Position numbers and translations under genes: made by a program. Under the pieces are notes generated by a model, which saw only the letters and a program-made list of their open reading frames with translations, was not told the DNA's origin and ran no database searches. A DNA stretch of 64,000 bases, taken from positions 15,330,112-15,394,111 of the forward strand of contig CM028378.1 in the NCBI GenBank assembly GCA_013146195.2, written 5' to 3'. Positions 11,630 to 22,295 of the stretch are shown in pieces; the stretch's first letter is position 1; each line of letters opens with the position of its first letter. Source of the stretch: Codonopsis lanceolata (Eukaryota; Streptophyta; Magnoliopsida; Asterales; Campanulaceae).

Positions 11630-12770
11630 TAATGCAATGAATATTGCATCATATCCATGCATTTACCCTTTATGCCTGCATATCACATGAAATTTTTCAT
11701 CTAGTCCTTGTGATAAGTCTCATGGGGATGCAATGGATATTGCATCTGATCTTTTGTCAGCCTAGTAATGATGCAATTGATATTGCACCAGATATTTGCA
11801 TAAACTTTCTCTGTTAGTGATGCAATGGATATTGCGTCGAATTTTAGCTTGATTTTTCTCTTGGTGATGCAATGCATATTGCATCGAATCTCACATCAAG
11901 TTTCGTGAAGATGCAATGGATATTGTATTTGGGTTCGTGGCAATACAATGCATATTGCATCCAATCTTGTTATGAAGCAATGTGTATTGCATCGGATTTG
12001 GTAATAAGCTTTGTGATAATGCAATGGATATTGCATCAGCTTTGGTGGTAGTCTTGTGGCAATGCAATGGATATTACATCTGGTCTTGATGTAATGCGAT
12101 AGATATCGCATCTAATTTTCTGATAATGCGATGGATATCGCATCTAGTTTTGTGATAATACAATGTATATTGCATCAGATTTGGCCTTAGGCTCCTAATG
12201 GATGTAATTAATATTATATCTGTTTATGCATCTGGTATCGGTATGAATGATGTAATGAATATTACATCCAAGTTTGCTTTGGTCTCACTTGGAAATGCAA
12301 TGGATATTGAATTTGATGTTGTGATAATGCGATAGATATCGCATCTAGCATTGTGATGCAATGGATATTGCATCTAATTCTGTGATAATGTAATATATAT
12401 TGCATTTGGTGTTGTGATATTGCGATGAATATTGCATCTAGCTGTTGTGATGCAATGGATATTGCATCTAATTCTGTGATAATGCAATGGATATTGCATT
12501 TTGGTTTTGTGGCGACGCAATGGATATTGCGTCTAGTGTTGCGATGCAATGTATATTGCATCTGATTTTGCGATAATGCAATGGATATTGTATTTAGTGT
12601 TGTGGCGATGTAATGGATATTGCATCTGATCTTGCGATAATGCAATGTATATTGCATTTGGGTTTGTAACGATGTAATGGATATTGCATCTATTTTCTGT
12701 GACAATGCAATGGATATTGTATTTTGATGTGTGTTATTTTCACTAGGTTGTAATGGACATTGCAACTATC
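11630..12770. repeat. Array of about 30 short palindromes, GATGCAAT-GGAT-ATTGCATC type
   Basis: About thirty variants of an 8-bp arm, 4-bp spacer, 8-bp arm inverted repeat occur every 30-50 bp, separated by T/G-rich spacers such as TTTTGTGATA. Well-formed units include 11818-11840, 12093-12112, 12249-12268, 12355-12376, 12449-12470 and 12514-12533. Several units have matching changes in both arms: GCGAT/ATCGC at 12096, 12127 and 12328; GATGTAAT/ATTACATC at 12249; GACGCAAT/ATTGCGTC at 12514. The minus-strand open frame across 12262-12765 is a by-product of the repeats. Tat-lineage elements are known for tandem repeats in a hypervariable 3' untranslated region, which fits this position. Confidence 0.9.
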
Positions 12771-13433
12771 TTTCCGCATCGCAGCTTGTTTGTTTGCTTG
12801 AGGCCGAACTACATTTAGTCTGATTCCTTTTATAAGGGATACGTAGGCAACCTATTTCGATAGGTCCGACCATTAGAGTATATAATTTGCATATCTGCTT
12901 AAGAACTACGATAACCTGCTATAGCCGACTAAATATGTCTAGGGTATGTGAGATTTGAACTGCCTTATAAAGTGTTGCATTATAACTGCTAACTCTTGCA
13001 TTACTCCCCATTATAATTTCCACGAAATTTGGGAGTCTATTTCTTACCAACGATGTTCGTTTACTCGATAAGCTTCGGGTTACCTGTAAACTCCATCTGT
13101 TATGTAACATGTCATGAAATATCAAGACCTGTTAAAACACTAACGAATGTCAAGTTACATGGTTTAAAATGCAAAAGAAAAAGCAGGATGCGTAAACAGT
13201 GAAGTACAGGGGGCCTAAGTGCCAGAAACAAAACCCAAAAAGCCCCTGGCACCACCCATAGCATGTTTGGGCACCGCGCCAGCCCCCTCCATGGGTGGCG
13301 CCCAACAGTGCAAAATTCACTTTAGCAGTTTGCCTCTGGTACAACTATCTAAGCACGCGGTACAAGTCGATGAAACACAGAATGATAAATCTTAACGAGG
13401 AAGGAAAGCCTTCTCCAGCCTATTGTAGACACC
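12771..13433 (+). mobile_element. 3' untranslated end of the Gypsy-like element
   Basis: Contains TATAAGGGATACGTAGGCAACC (about 12831-12852), a phrase common near the 3' end of plant Tat-type elements. GAGGAAGGAAAG at 13397-13408, about 25 bp before the LTR, is a candidate polypurine tract. Sequence at 13104-13190 (AAATATCAAGACCTGTTAAAA and following) is a second, diverged copy of the LTR start at 13456-13545, so a partial LTR copy is embedded here. Confidence 0.5.
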
Positions 13434-14616
13434 CCAATTTCGTATCTCTGGTATGTGACTGACATAAAATATCAAGAACTGTTAAAACTTAACAAATGTC
13501 AAGTTACAGGAGTCAAAAATGCGAAAGGAAAAGCGAGGATCTTGCATGTGAACTACTGGGGGAAAGTGCACAAAATTGAAAGTTGGAAAGTTGCTTGGTA
13601 CCGCACCAAGGGTCCCCTTGGTGGCACCAAGCTATCTCCTGTAGCGTCTCTCAGATTGGAAAATGTACAACTCCTAAAGCGCAAGGTACAAGTGGCTGAT
13701 GCAGGAGGAAGAAATCAAAGAATTCCCAGCGTGTCCTCATCCTTTAGTATAAATAGAGACCTCGGCCTCCCATTTTCAGTGCTCATTTTTCCGCGATTAA
13801 AATCGCAGGCTCGCTTCGTTCTTAAAGTCAATATTAGTGCGAGGTGCGAGATAGGTGAGTGAAAGCCCCTAGAATCTCCAGCCCCGTCCGGACTGCCAAA
13901 ATAAAAACTTCATGGGTTATAAGTGATCCCTAGCCTGGTTGTTAGGTATCCACCTTATTTCCCCGACCCAAAAATCCCAAAGTAGTCGTTACTCGCCCGA
14001 GTAACAGTGGCTCAAAAACTAAGCAATCATTCCGCCCGACCAAACAGGCCAAAACTACCATATATAAGTCGTCACTCTGCCCAAATCAAAACAACAACCA
14101 CACAACAACAACAAAAGACTCCCTCTTCCTGAAGGACAGAGCGAGCACACCGCCGCTCTAAAAGGTAAAACCTTTAAGGGCGTTTTATTTTTTTTATTTA
14201 TTTTTACGTCTTTTATTCGTTTTTAAAAGTTGTTATTTAAATCCGGCGCAATGTAGCCAATATAAGCCGTTGTGCTGCCCGGATTAGAATATGAAATATT
14301 TTGTAAAAGAGCCATTATAATGGCCAAATATTCTTAAATAAGTTTGTAATTATTATAAGGAAATGGGCTGCGAGAGTCCGTAAATAATGTAGCCACGAAT
14401 ATATTTGTTTAAATTTCTGTCTCTTTAATACCTTATTTATTTGCTGAGATAAATATGACAATAAGCATACTTGACCAAAACCATTTTCGAGACCGAAAGA
14501 GCGAGTTGGGTGCCTAGCACCTTCCCAACTCGTAACTTAGCCTCCGAACCCGTTTTCTTTTTCTCTGGTTTATTTTTCTTTTCTTTGGTTTTGCTTTATT
14601 TTCCTTAAAATAAAGA
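13434..14616 (+). mobile_element. LTR of a Tat/Ogre-like Gypsy element
   Basis: Starts TGTAGACACCCCAATTTCG at 13434 and runs to the primer site at 14617. A TATA box, TATAAATAG, is at 13748-13756. Motifs of the type GTYRCTCYGCCCG recur near 13985-14080. The 3' end carries GAGACCGAAAGAGCGAGTTG and CTAGCACCTTCCC, shared with 4888 and 15932. Exact 3' boundary uncertain by a few bases. The open frame at 13455-13862 lies in the U3/R region and shows no recognised domain. Confidence 0.65.
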
Positions 14617-14625
14617 TGGCGACTC
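14617..14625 (+). promoter_or_regulatory. Primer-binding site, tRNA-Arg type (TGGCGACTC)
   Basis: TGGCGACTCT follows the LTR end directly. Established knowledge: plant Ogre/Tat elements use a tRNA-Arg primer with a TGGCGACTCC-type site. Only the first ten bases agree with that pattern here. Confidence 0.6.
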
Positions 14626-14641
14626 TAAAACTTTCGGATTC

Positions 14642-14975
14642 GGTGGGGCCCCGCAACATTCCCTCTTTGCACTTTCCGTTCTCCCAAAAAGGGAGATATG
14701 GGAATGGAGAGTGATACATTCTCATATCTTGGTATCCCCAAACAAGGGATAACTTGATGCGGGGAAACCCAAAGCTCCCATAGTAATCTGAATGGGCCAT
14801 AAGGCTATTTTTAATAAAATCCATAGTGGGGCGTCGCAATATCCTTTTTGCACTTTTAGTTTTCCCTAGAAAAAGGAAAATGGGAATGAAAGGGTAATGC
14901 ATTCCCATATCACAGGTATCCCAAAACAAGGGATAATTTGATGCGGGGAAACCATAAGTTCCCATATTGGATACA
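14642..14975 (+). repeat. Two tandem 184-bp repeats in the element leader
   Basis: TGGGGC-CGCAA opens each copy (about 14645 and 14829). Both share CTTTTTGCACTTT-type sequence, AATGGGAATG-like sequence, AACAAGGGATAA and TTGATGCGGGGAAACC. Open frames on the minus strand here (14570-14983) simply read the repeat twice and are not genes. Confidence 0.75.
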
Positions 14976-15169
14976 AAATCCACTCAATGCAACAGAGGCA
15001 CATTCCAACGTGCTAACATAGGCAATGACTCCTCTCGCACTTTTTGATTTCGTCTTCCCACTAAACAAGGGAGGGTGGAATGAGAGCGATGGTGTCCGCA
15101 TCCAGCGTCTGGCGCACCTATCAGGCGCAGGCGCGAGGCACATCAGAACCTCACACCTATAATTATAAG

Positions 15170-16075
15170 GCACCGGCTTCAGTGAAAAAGAGATAGTTTA
15201 CGCACACAGTTTTCACACACCGCGATCACGCAGTTAAATTCTCTCCGTAGTGAGTTATGAGAGTACACTCGGAGAGTTTCCCTCCTTTAGCTCCAAAGCT
15301 CCGTCAAATCTCCCCCAAACACAAAACCAACCGGTTAAAGTGAAACCTAGCTGCCCTGCTAGGATTCAGTCTTATTCCACCGATTCATAAATCCCAAAAA
15401 GAACAGTTGCTCTGCCCGAATTCAGACGTCAAATCTACAAAAAACAAGCAGTTGCTCTGTCCAATTTCCACCGTCAGCAAGCAAACAACCATAATAAAAA
15501 ACAAACAGTTGCTCCGCCCGGTTCCTGAGGCTAGAAAGCAACTTTCGGAAGCAGTTACTCTACCCGAATCTCCGCAACAGCAAAACGACAGCAAAAAAGA
15601 CTCCTTCTCCCAGAAGGACAGAGCGAGCGTACCATAAAATCTACTATAAGTTAGTTGGTACGGGATAAAACACTCACGCTTCAAAAAGTAGGCTATTTAA
15701 AACTTTATTTATAAAAAGTGTTATTTAAGCCGGCCCGATGTAATAAATATAAGCAGTTATGCTGCCCGGATTTTTATAGAAAATAGTACTAAAAAGAGTC
15801 ATTATTATGACCAAATATTTATAAATGTATTCATAACTCCCGAAAGAAGACTGTTGTAAGTTTGTAATAATATAGATATAAATATATATGTTTAAATGAT
15901 TTATTTTATCTGTTAAATAAATATAATAAAAAGCATATTTTAACCAAAAATCTATTTTGAGACCGAAAGAGCGAGCTGGGTGCCTAACACCTTCTCACTT
16001 CGTAACTTAGCCTCCGAACCCTTTTTACAAATCTGGTTACATTTGGTTTTTATTTGTTTTTCTTTAAAATAAAAA
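15170..16075 (+). mobile_element. Second Tat/Ogre-like LTR, probably partial
   Basis: Parallels 13760-14616: ACTCCTTCTCCCAGAAGGACAG at 15600 matches ACTCCCTCTTCCTGAAGGACAG at 14119, then GGCCCGATGTAATAAATATAAGC, then the GAGACCGAAAGAGCGAGCTG end block. Four copies of a CAGTTGCTCTGCCCG-like motif lie between 15402 and 15570. The U3 start was not found. Both frames of the open stretch at 15385-15684 are products of these motifs. Confidence 0.6.
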
Positions 16076-16280
16076 TTGCGACTCTGTTTTACAACATCTT
16101 GAGTCCACAATGAGGTCGGGCGTATTCCACGCGCTTTGTAGAACGTTTTTTTCGTTGTTTTTAATTTCGTTTTCCCCTAAACAAGGGAAGATGAAGTAAA
16201 AAAACGTTGTGTTTCTTGAATTTCATTTTCTCATAAACAAAGGAGGATGAAATGTAAAAAACCCAGGGTACTCACAACTA
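16076..16280 (+). mobile_element. Leader fragment after the second LTR
   Basis: Begins TTGCGACTCTG, a decayed primer site, then AACATCTTGAGTCCACAATG as at 5046. The phrase AAACAAGGGAAGATGAA is repeated about 50 bp later as AAACAAAGGAGGATGAA, an internal tandem copy that fragment A lacks. Confidence 0.6.
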
Positions 16281-16556
16281 ACAATGCTAGGTACATAGCC
16301 TTATCGACTAAAATCTTCTTTCATAACATATTTATGTTCTTAAAATAATTATTTGTGTTTACATGGTCTAAAAAATTGTTTAAAAGTCAAATTTTGAGGT
16401 ATGATATTACAAAGTAGAATTTGTGATATTATTACAAACTTTAATGTTAGAGTCGTTACATAAAATCTCCTAAGATCTTTACACCTTTAGATCAAATATG
16501 CTCTTTTTTAAAGTAATGACATGAACATTTTATATTATCACCAATTTAATTATCTA
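16281..16556. other. Intergenic DNA, nothing recognised
   Basis: AT-rich sequence with no open frame or repeat that I can identify. Confidence 0.4.
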
Positions 16557-16789
16557 CTCCTCTGTCCCTAAATTATCATCTTTGCAGGTTTGTCGCACGA
16601 TTTAAGAAAACACATTTGATTAGATTATTAATATTAGTTTGTTGTGTAGTTTATTTTAACTCATAATTAAAGTATGGTAAAAAAAATAAAAATAAAGTAG
16701 AAAAAATATTGTCCTAAAGAATAAAATTTCAAATAAAATAATTATTTTGAGACAAATAAAAAATAATAATACTTTGAAAATAAAGAGAG
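16557..16789. mobile_element. Stowaway-like MITE (family A)
   Basis: Starts CTCCTCTGTCCCTAAATTATC, ends in GAGAG, and is flanked by TA on both sides. Its interior matches the elements at 34603, 35406 and 43249 (phrases like TTGATTAGATTATTAATATTAG and CATAATTAAAGTA). Confidence 0.65.
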
Positions 16790-17042
16790 TATTATCTAAT
16801 CACAATAACATTAAAACTCATAATAATATTTTATCATAGCGAAATCAAAATGAAATCTGTTGTCAAGAATGGCGGCAATAATTGTGAAACCAAACCTAAT
16901 TGAACTAACACGTACCGCAAACAAGTCAAACACATTGGTAAAATAAGAAAGTGACGGTGTCCCACAGATTCATAGTTTCAAGTTTCAACACACCCCACGG
17001 TTGCACACCTGATTACACTTTTGGCTTTAATTTGGTGACACT

Positions 17043-17820
<778 letters not shown>

Positions 17821-18639
17821 GTGACAGTGCGTTACAACTTACAACTTCATCAATCATCACTTCAAGTCTATAAACTACTGAACAAAACAAATCATCCCCG
17901 CAATTGTTATTTTTCTCCACCAGAAGTAACGCTCCATTTCATACTTCCCTTTTTATTTTTTTCTTTTTTTATCTCACATTTCCAGGTATCTCAATTTTAT
18001 TTGAGCCACTCATTAAAGAAGAGAAAGAGAAATATGTTACAAAAACTGTGTTTAAAGAATGAAATTATGTAATGTTGGGCATAGATTTCTTCACGTGTCA
18101 TTTGTGTAATGGCAAGGGTAATTGCATGATCGTATTCTACTCCGTAAGAATATCAAAATCATATATTTATTTGTCAAATTTGTTGTTTGGATGAATAAGT
18201 TATGATTGGTTAAAGTGAGGTGTTAGAAGTGATTTTATCCCACATTGGGAAATTAACAAAAGCTTGAGTGGTTTATATACAAGTGTCTTATGTGATAAAT
18301 GTAAACTTGTATAAAATAGATGCTCTCTCTCGTGCACGCCTACGTATGGGGGGATTGCAAATCATGGTCCAATTTAGACTCCGAGGTATTGTATTCATGT
18401 GCGAGCGCGTCCTAGCAGCCCACCAACAGACATAACAGCAGTAACAATTTTATGGTTTTTCATTTCTGTAATTATGTATTGATTTTCCTGAATTATATCT
18501 AACAAGAGATTGAGGTCAACGGACTTTTGAATTTTTTTATTAAATGAACTTGTACACGTTCTAGGGTTATAATTATGTATTTGAGATATAATACCAAATC
18601 CTAAAACGTCTTAATTAAACAAGAAACAAACAAAATAGA
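17821..18639. other. Intergenic DNA with a possible LTR fragment
   Basis: At 18221-18320 the phrase TTATCCCACATTGGGAAA is followed by TATATACAAGTG. LTRs and TRIMs of plants often carry a CCCACATxGGG block just upstream of their TATA region. No partner LTR, primer site or target duplication was seen, so this is only a suggestion. The rest shows nothing recognisable. Confidence 0.3.
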
Positions 18640-18845
18640 TCAGCCGCACGAACGCGGTTGCCTTCCACTAAGTATCGCGACTGCCTTGTTAACGAGCACG
18701 ATCGTCTTCTCTCTTGAACGCAACAACTAACGACAGAACATTGTACCAAAATAACGCGGTCACCTTGTACTAGAACACTACCGCCTGCAACGTGGTTGCC
18801 TTGTCCAACTAAGACGCGACCGCCTTCCTGTCAAAAGTCTTTAGA
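18640..18845. repeat. GC-rich degenerate tandem repeat (CGCGGTTGCCTT type)
   Basis: Five diverged copies: ACGCGGTTGCCTTCC, ATCGCGACTGCCTTG, ACGCGGTCACCTTG, ACGTGGTTGCCTTG and ACGCGACCGCCTTCC, spaced by about 20-110 bp. It stands out by base composition from its AT-rich surroundings. Confidence 0.5.
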
Positions 18846-18908
18846 AGATTTGGCCTGTTGACAGGGTAATCGAGTCATTCTGTTTTTAGTAAAATCTAGT
18901 ATATATTA

Positions 18909-19147
18909 CTCTATTTGTTTCACCTAAAGAGTCTATATTTGAAAAGTCTAATTATTTAATATATATAATAAACATTAAAGTTGATTATAATTATGAAAAT
19001 ATTTTCTCATAATCATTGTGTTAATGTCAAATATGGAAGATAAAGTTGAAATATTACGAAAATAATAAACACATTTTTAAAAAATAAACTTTTAAAATAA
19101 AATATCTCAAAATAGTACTACGATGGACTCTTCCAAAATGTAGAGAG
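18909..19147. mobile_element. Stowaway-like MITE (family B)
   Basis: TA-flanked; starts CTCTATTTGTTTCACCTAAA and ends in a degenerate inverse of it (TAGAGAG). Shares the phrase GTCTATATTTGAAAA with the next element at 19254. Confidence 0.55.
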
Positions 19148-19253
19148 TAATTACTAATAGTATAGAATAAGGGATGTCACTGCTTTGTATGCTCAAGTAA
19201 GCTCTTTAAGTTCATGTCGATTTTCCATATAAAAGTAGGCTTATACACTTATA

Positions 19254-19496
19254 CTCCCTTCGTTCCACTAAAAAGTCTATATTTGAAAATTTTAATTATT
19301 AAGGGATATATTAATATAATTAAAATTAGTTATAATTATAAAAATAGTTAAGTACAAATAATATACTTATAACACAAATAGAGGGTAAATATAAAATGTT
19401 ATAAAATTATAAGCATAATTTTTTAAAATGAACTTTTAAAATAAAATATCTAAAAATAATATAATGAACTCTTTAGCTGGAACGGATAAAAGGGAG
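19254..19496. mobile_element. Stowaway-like MITE (family B)
   Basis: TA-flanked; starts CTCCCTTCGTTCCACTAAAA and ends AACGGATAAAAGGGAG, an inverted match. Confidence 0.7.
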
Positions 19497-19969
19497 TATT
19501 ATGTATTAGCATTTCTTTATTCATAAAAAGAGGAAATAATCTCCGGCGGTTTGATTTTTTATAAAAAAAGATCATATATTCATAGGGAAAGCTAACAATG
19601 TAGTTCTTGAAAAGCCTTTCGGAGATATGAAGCAAAGAGTAGGTAACCTTAGCTTTTACTTTTCTAAATATCAATCACATCACATGGCTCTTAACTCTTA
19701 AGGTTGACCAATATCCCTTCCCCGAACACGATTGTTTCAACAGTTTCAACTTTTAACGTAAAAAGATGGTACACCCAGCTGCAAAGGTTTGGTCTATATG
19801 AAGGTGGTGCGAGCCTGCATTTCTTATTTATTGTAATTAGGTGTTTAAGCTTCTATCTATTTATAAGTGTAATAAGATTTTTGAGCCGTCCTTAACCCCA
19901 TATACTCTCCATTCTCTTTCAATTATCTTTGTTATTCAATTGTTATTTGGTTGATTGATTAATTGTTTT

Positions 19970-20945
19970 ACAATAGAATATATTATATTTATAGTTAGTT
20001 TATACTTTCTTAATATACTTGTATTTAAGTCTACTAATCTCTTTGTATTTAGGTTTCCTAATCCCCTTTATATTTAAACTCTCTAAGTTAAACTTATGTA
20101 GCAAGTATTGTAATCCTATATATATGTTCAACATATCAATAGAAATGTTATGTCATTATTCCTAAATATTTATTAGTTTCTATATGGTATCAGAGTTTCC
20201 CTCTTAAAACCTAAAACCACCACCGCATTCTGCAATCCTAAAACTTCCTCCCCACCATAGCCGCCGCCAACCAAGATTTGACCACCAACCCCACGTTCAG
20301 ATCAAGCCGGTTTCCCCCCCCCCTTGAGCAACCAAAGGATACCTTGGCAAACCAAACTCTGTCGAGCTCGTCAAGGCCCTTCCTCAGCCGCCTTTCCTTT
20401 AGCACCTATTACCACCAACCTTCTACCTTCATAAACCTGCCCACCAAAGCCAGCCCTCCCTTACTTTGGCAACCTCCTAACCCTAAACCACCAACCTTCC
20501 ACCTCAGTATACCTTCCTCTCATCACCAAAGCCGCTGCCAACCTAGATCTGATCACCAAATCCATGTTCAGATCCGGCAACTCTCCACAACCAAGTCATT
20601 TCCACCCCCCCCCCTTGTAACTAAATAACACCTTGGCCAACCAAGCTCTGACCAGACTGTCGATGTCCTTCCTCAGCCGCTGTCTACCAACCTTCCGCTA
20701 CCCTAATCCTCCTTCCACCACATCAACCCAAGGACTCCTCGACAAACCCTGCTATGATGGCATAGGCTTTCCATTGATATGTTAAACATATATATAAGAG
20801 TACAATACTTGTTACACAAGTTTAACCTAAATGGTCTAAATATAAAGGGAATAAGGAAACCTAAATACAAAAAGATTAGGAAACTTAAATACAAATATAT
20901 TAGAAAAGTATAAACTAATTATAAATATAATATATTACAAATATA
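19970..20945. mobile_element. Two LTRs of a small retroelement in inverted orientation around a Pro-rich segment
   Basis: 19970-20183 (plus) and about 20769-20940 (minus) are reverse-complement copies of one LTR-like sequence; shared words include ATATATTATATTTATA, AGTTTATACTTT and TTAAGTTTCCTAATC or variants. The first is followed at 20185 by TGGTATCAGAG, an initiator tRNA-Met primer site. Between them (20200-20760) lies a C-rich segment, itself a diverged direct duplication with copies about 290 bp apart (AACCAAGATTTGACCACCAA near 20268 against AACCTAGATCTGATCACCAA near 20540). The 116-codon frame at 20278-20628 has no recognised domain. Normal elements have LTRs in direct orientation. Confidence 0.6.
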
Positions 20946-21002
20946 TTATATTTTCTTATATGAGTTGTCATACTGTTTAGTAGGATTCAAGAATAATTTT
21001 AT

Positions 21003-22191
21003 GGGCAAATTTCAAGTGGGTACAATTTTAGAAATATGTTTTCATCTAGGACCATCAATTTTTTAGACATTTCATATAACTACAAATTGGTTGCCAAATG
21101 ACAAAAATGTCATTAATGAAGACAGACCTAATCCGACCTAAAAAAAATTCAAAAAAGCTGATGTCAAGGTTTGGCATCGGCATTGTTTTCACAGTTTATT
21201 CAAGCCAAAAAAAATCAAAAAAGCTGATGTCAAGACTTGGCATCAGGTGAAAAAAAAATCCAATAATGCTGATAACTACAATTTTTTCAAGACAAAAAAT
21301 CCAATAATGCTGATGCCAGTGACAGGCATCAAGTTGCTTATGTCAAACTTAGGCATCAGGTTGCTAATGCCAAACCCAGGCATCAGGTTGCTGATGCCCA
21401 ACCCAGGCATCAGGTTGTATAACGGACGTTTGATTTTTAAGGCATGAATCTGGATACTGCATTGTGTCCCTCTCTCTCCTCTCACGCTCAAATGCCTTAA
21501 ACCCACCATCACCAAACCTCTTTCTCTCTCTCAGTTCGGCCTCACCCATCTCCTCCCACATTTCTGGCCGAATCTAAACCCAGCCGACTCCATCCTCTCA
21601 TCCAGAAACAAACCTAGCTGCCATCTACATCTTTGTTCTTCATCTCCCAGTTTGCAACAAGGCAGTGTCCAAGCCACGTCGTCTTCACCGTCATCATCGG
21701 GCTTCGCCAAGCGAGTTCGCTCCGGCCTTCAAACCCGGCGCCTTCTCCAGCTTCGATTTTAGTCTCGATGTATCCAACACCACCTCTATCTTCATCTACG
21801 ACTGGTTTCCCTCAGTAGCTCATAGATCTGACTGATCCTTTCTGCTTCTTCTAGCTAATCTTTCGGGTAATCTTGATTGCTGGAAAGATCCAAAATTTTC
21901 CGTCCCATGAAGGTTCTTTTAATAAAACAATTAAGATAAAAGGATCTGTAAGGCCAAACTTAGGGTGGTGTTGGCAACGGAGGTGGTGGTGGGGGTTGTA
22001 TTTGACCGGAGAGTGATGGTGGAAGACGAAAAGAGAGAGAGAGAGAGAGTCAAATTATAGACTTACAGACTTAAACATAAAGGGCAGTGATGTACTTTCA
22101 TCCTAAAATTGTATATAGAAGATATGTCCAAAAAATAGCTGGATTTATTTGAAAACATGTTTTAAAAAATGTGTCGGCTTGTAATTTTGTC
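21003..22191. mobile_element. Mutator-like non-autonomous element carrying a gene-like insert
   Basis: Inverted ends of roughly 90 bp: GGGCAAATTTCAAGTGGG at 21003 against GACAAAATTACAAGCCGAC read back from 22191, both continuing into ATGTTTTCAW and TTTTTNGACAT words. Flanking 9-bp copies TAATTTTAT (20994-21002) and TAATTTTAA (22192-22200) differ by one base; 9-bp duplications typify Mutator-like elements. The interior holds a 27-bp minisatellite and a C/T-rich, GC-rich stretch (21430-21900) that looks like a 5' UTR or exon sequence, as in Pack-MULEs. The 61-codon frame at 21633-21818 has no recognised domain. Confidence 0.65.
21309..21421 (+). repeat. 27-bp minisatellite, about four copies
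   Basis: Unit GGCATCAGGTTGCTGATGCCC-AACCCA. Each unit contains TGATGCC facing GGCATCA, so it can fold on itself. Isolated relatives (GCTGATGTCAAG..TTGGCATC) occur just upstream at 21159 and 21221. The repeated peptide frame (LLMPNPGIR) is a by-product of the period being a multiple of three. Confidence 0.85.
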
Positions 22192-22295
22192 TAATTTTAA
22201 TCGTACACAATACACATTTTGTATGATATCATTCAATAGAATTAAAATTCTATTGGATTGATTAATTTATATTCCTTCATTTGGAATTAATTTTT

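Noticed and set aside
12262..12765. 167-codon minus-strand open frame across the palindrome array
   Set aside because: The repeated peptide (NTISIALSQ, DAISIA) follows from the DNA repeat; it has no domain, and the array itself explains the lack of stops.
11630..12770. CRISPR-like array (short palindromic repeats with spacers)
   Set aside because: The spacers are T/G-rich variants of each other, spacing is irregular, there are no cas genes and the DNA is plant nuclear.
13455..13862. 135-codon open frame as a gene
   Set aside because: It begins just inside the LTR and spans the LTR TATA box; its sequence is partly repeated at 13104-13190 in a different frame context, so it is LTR DNA.
14570..15173. 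Minus-strand frames of 137 and 87 codons
   Set aside because: They read the 184-bp leader repeats in antisense; the repeated peptide parts (GFPRIKLSLVWGY) mirror the DNA repeat.
20278..20628. 116-codon Pro/Ser-rich frame as a secreted Pro-rich protein
   Set aside because: It lies between two inverted LTRs, contains a diverged internal DNA duplication, has no signal peptide and reads as C-rich retroelement leader.
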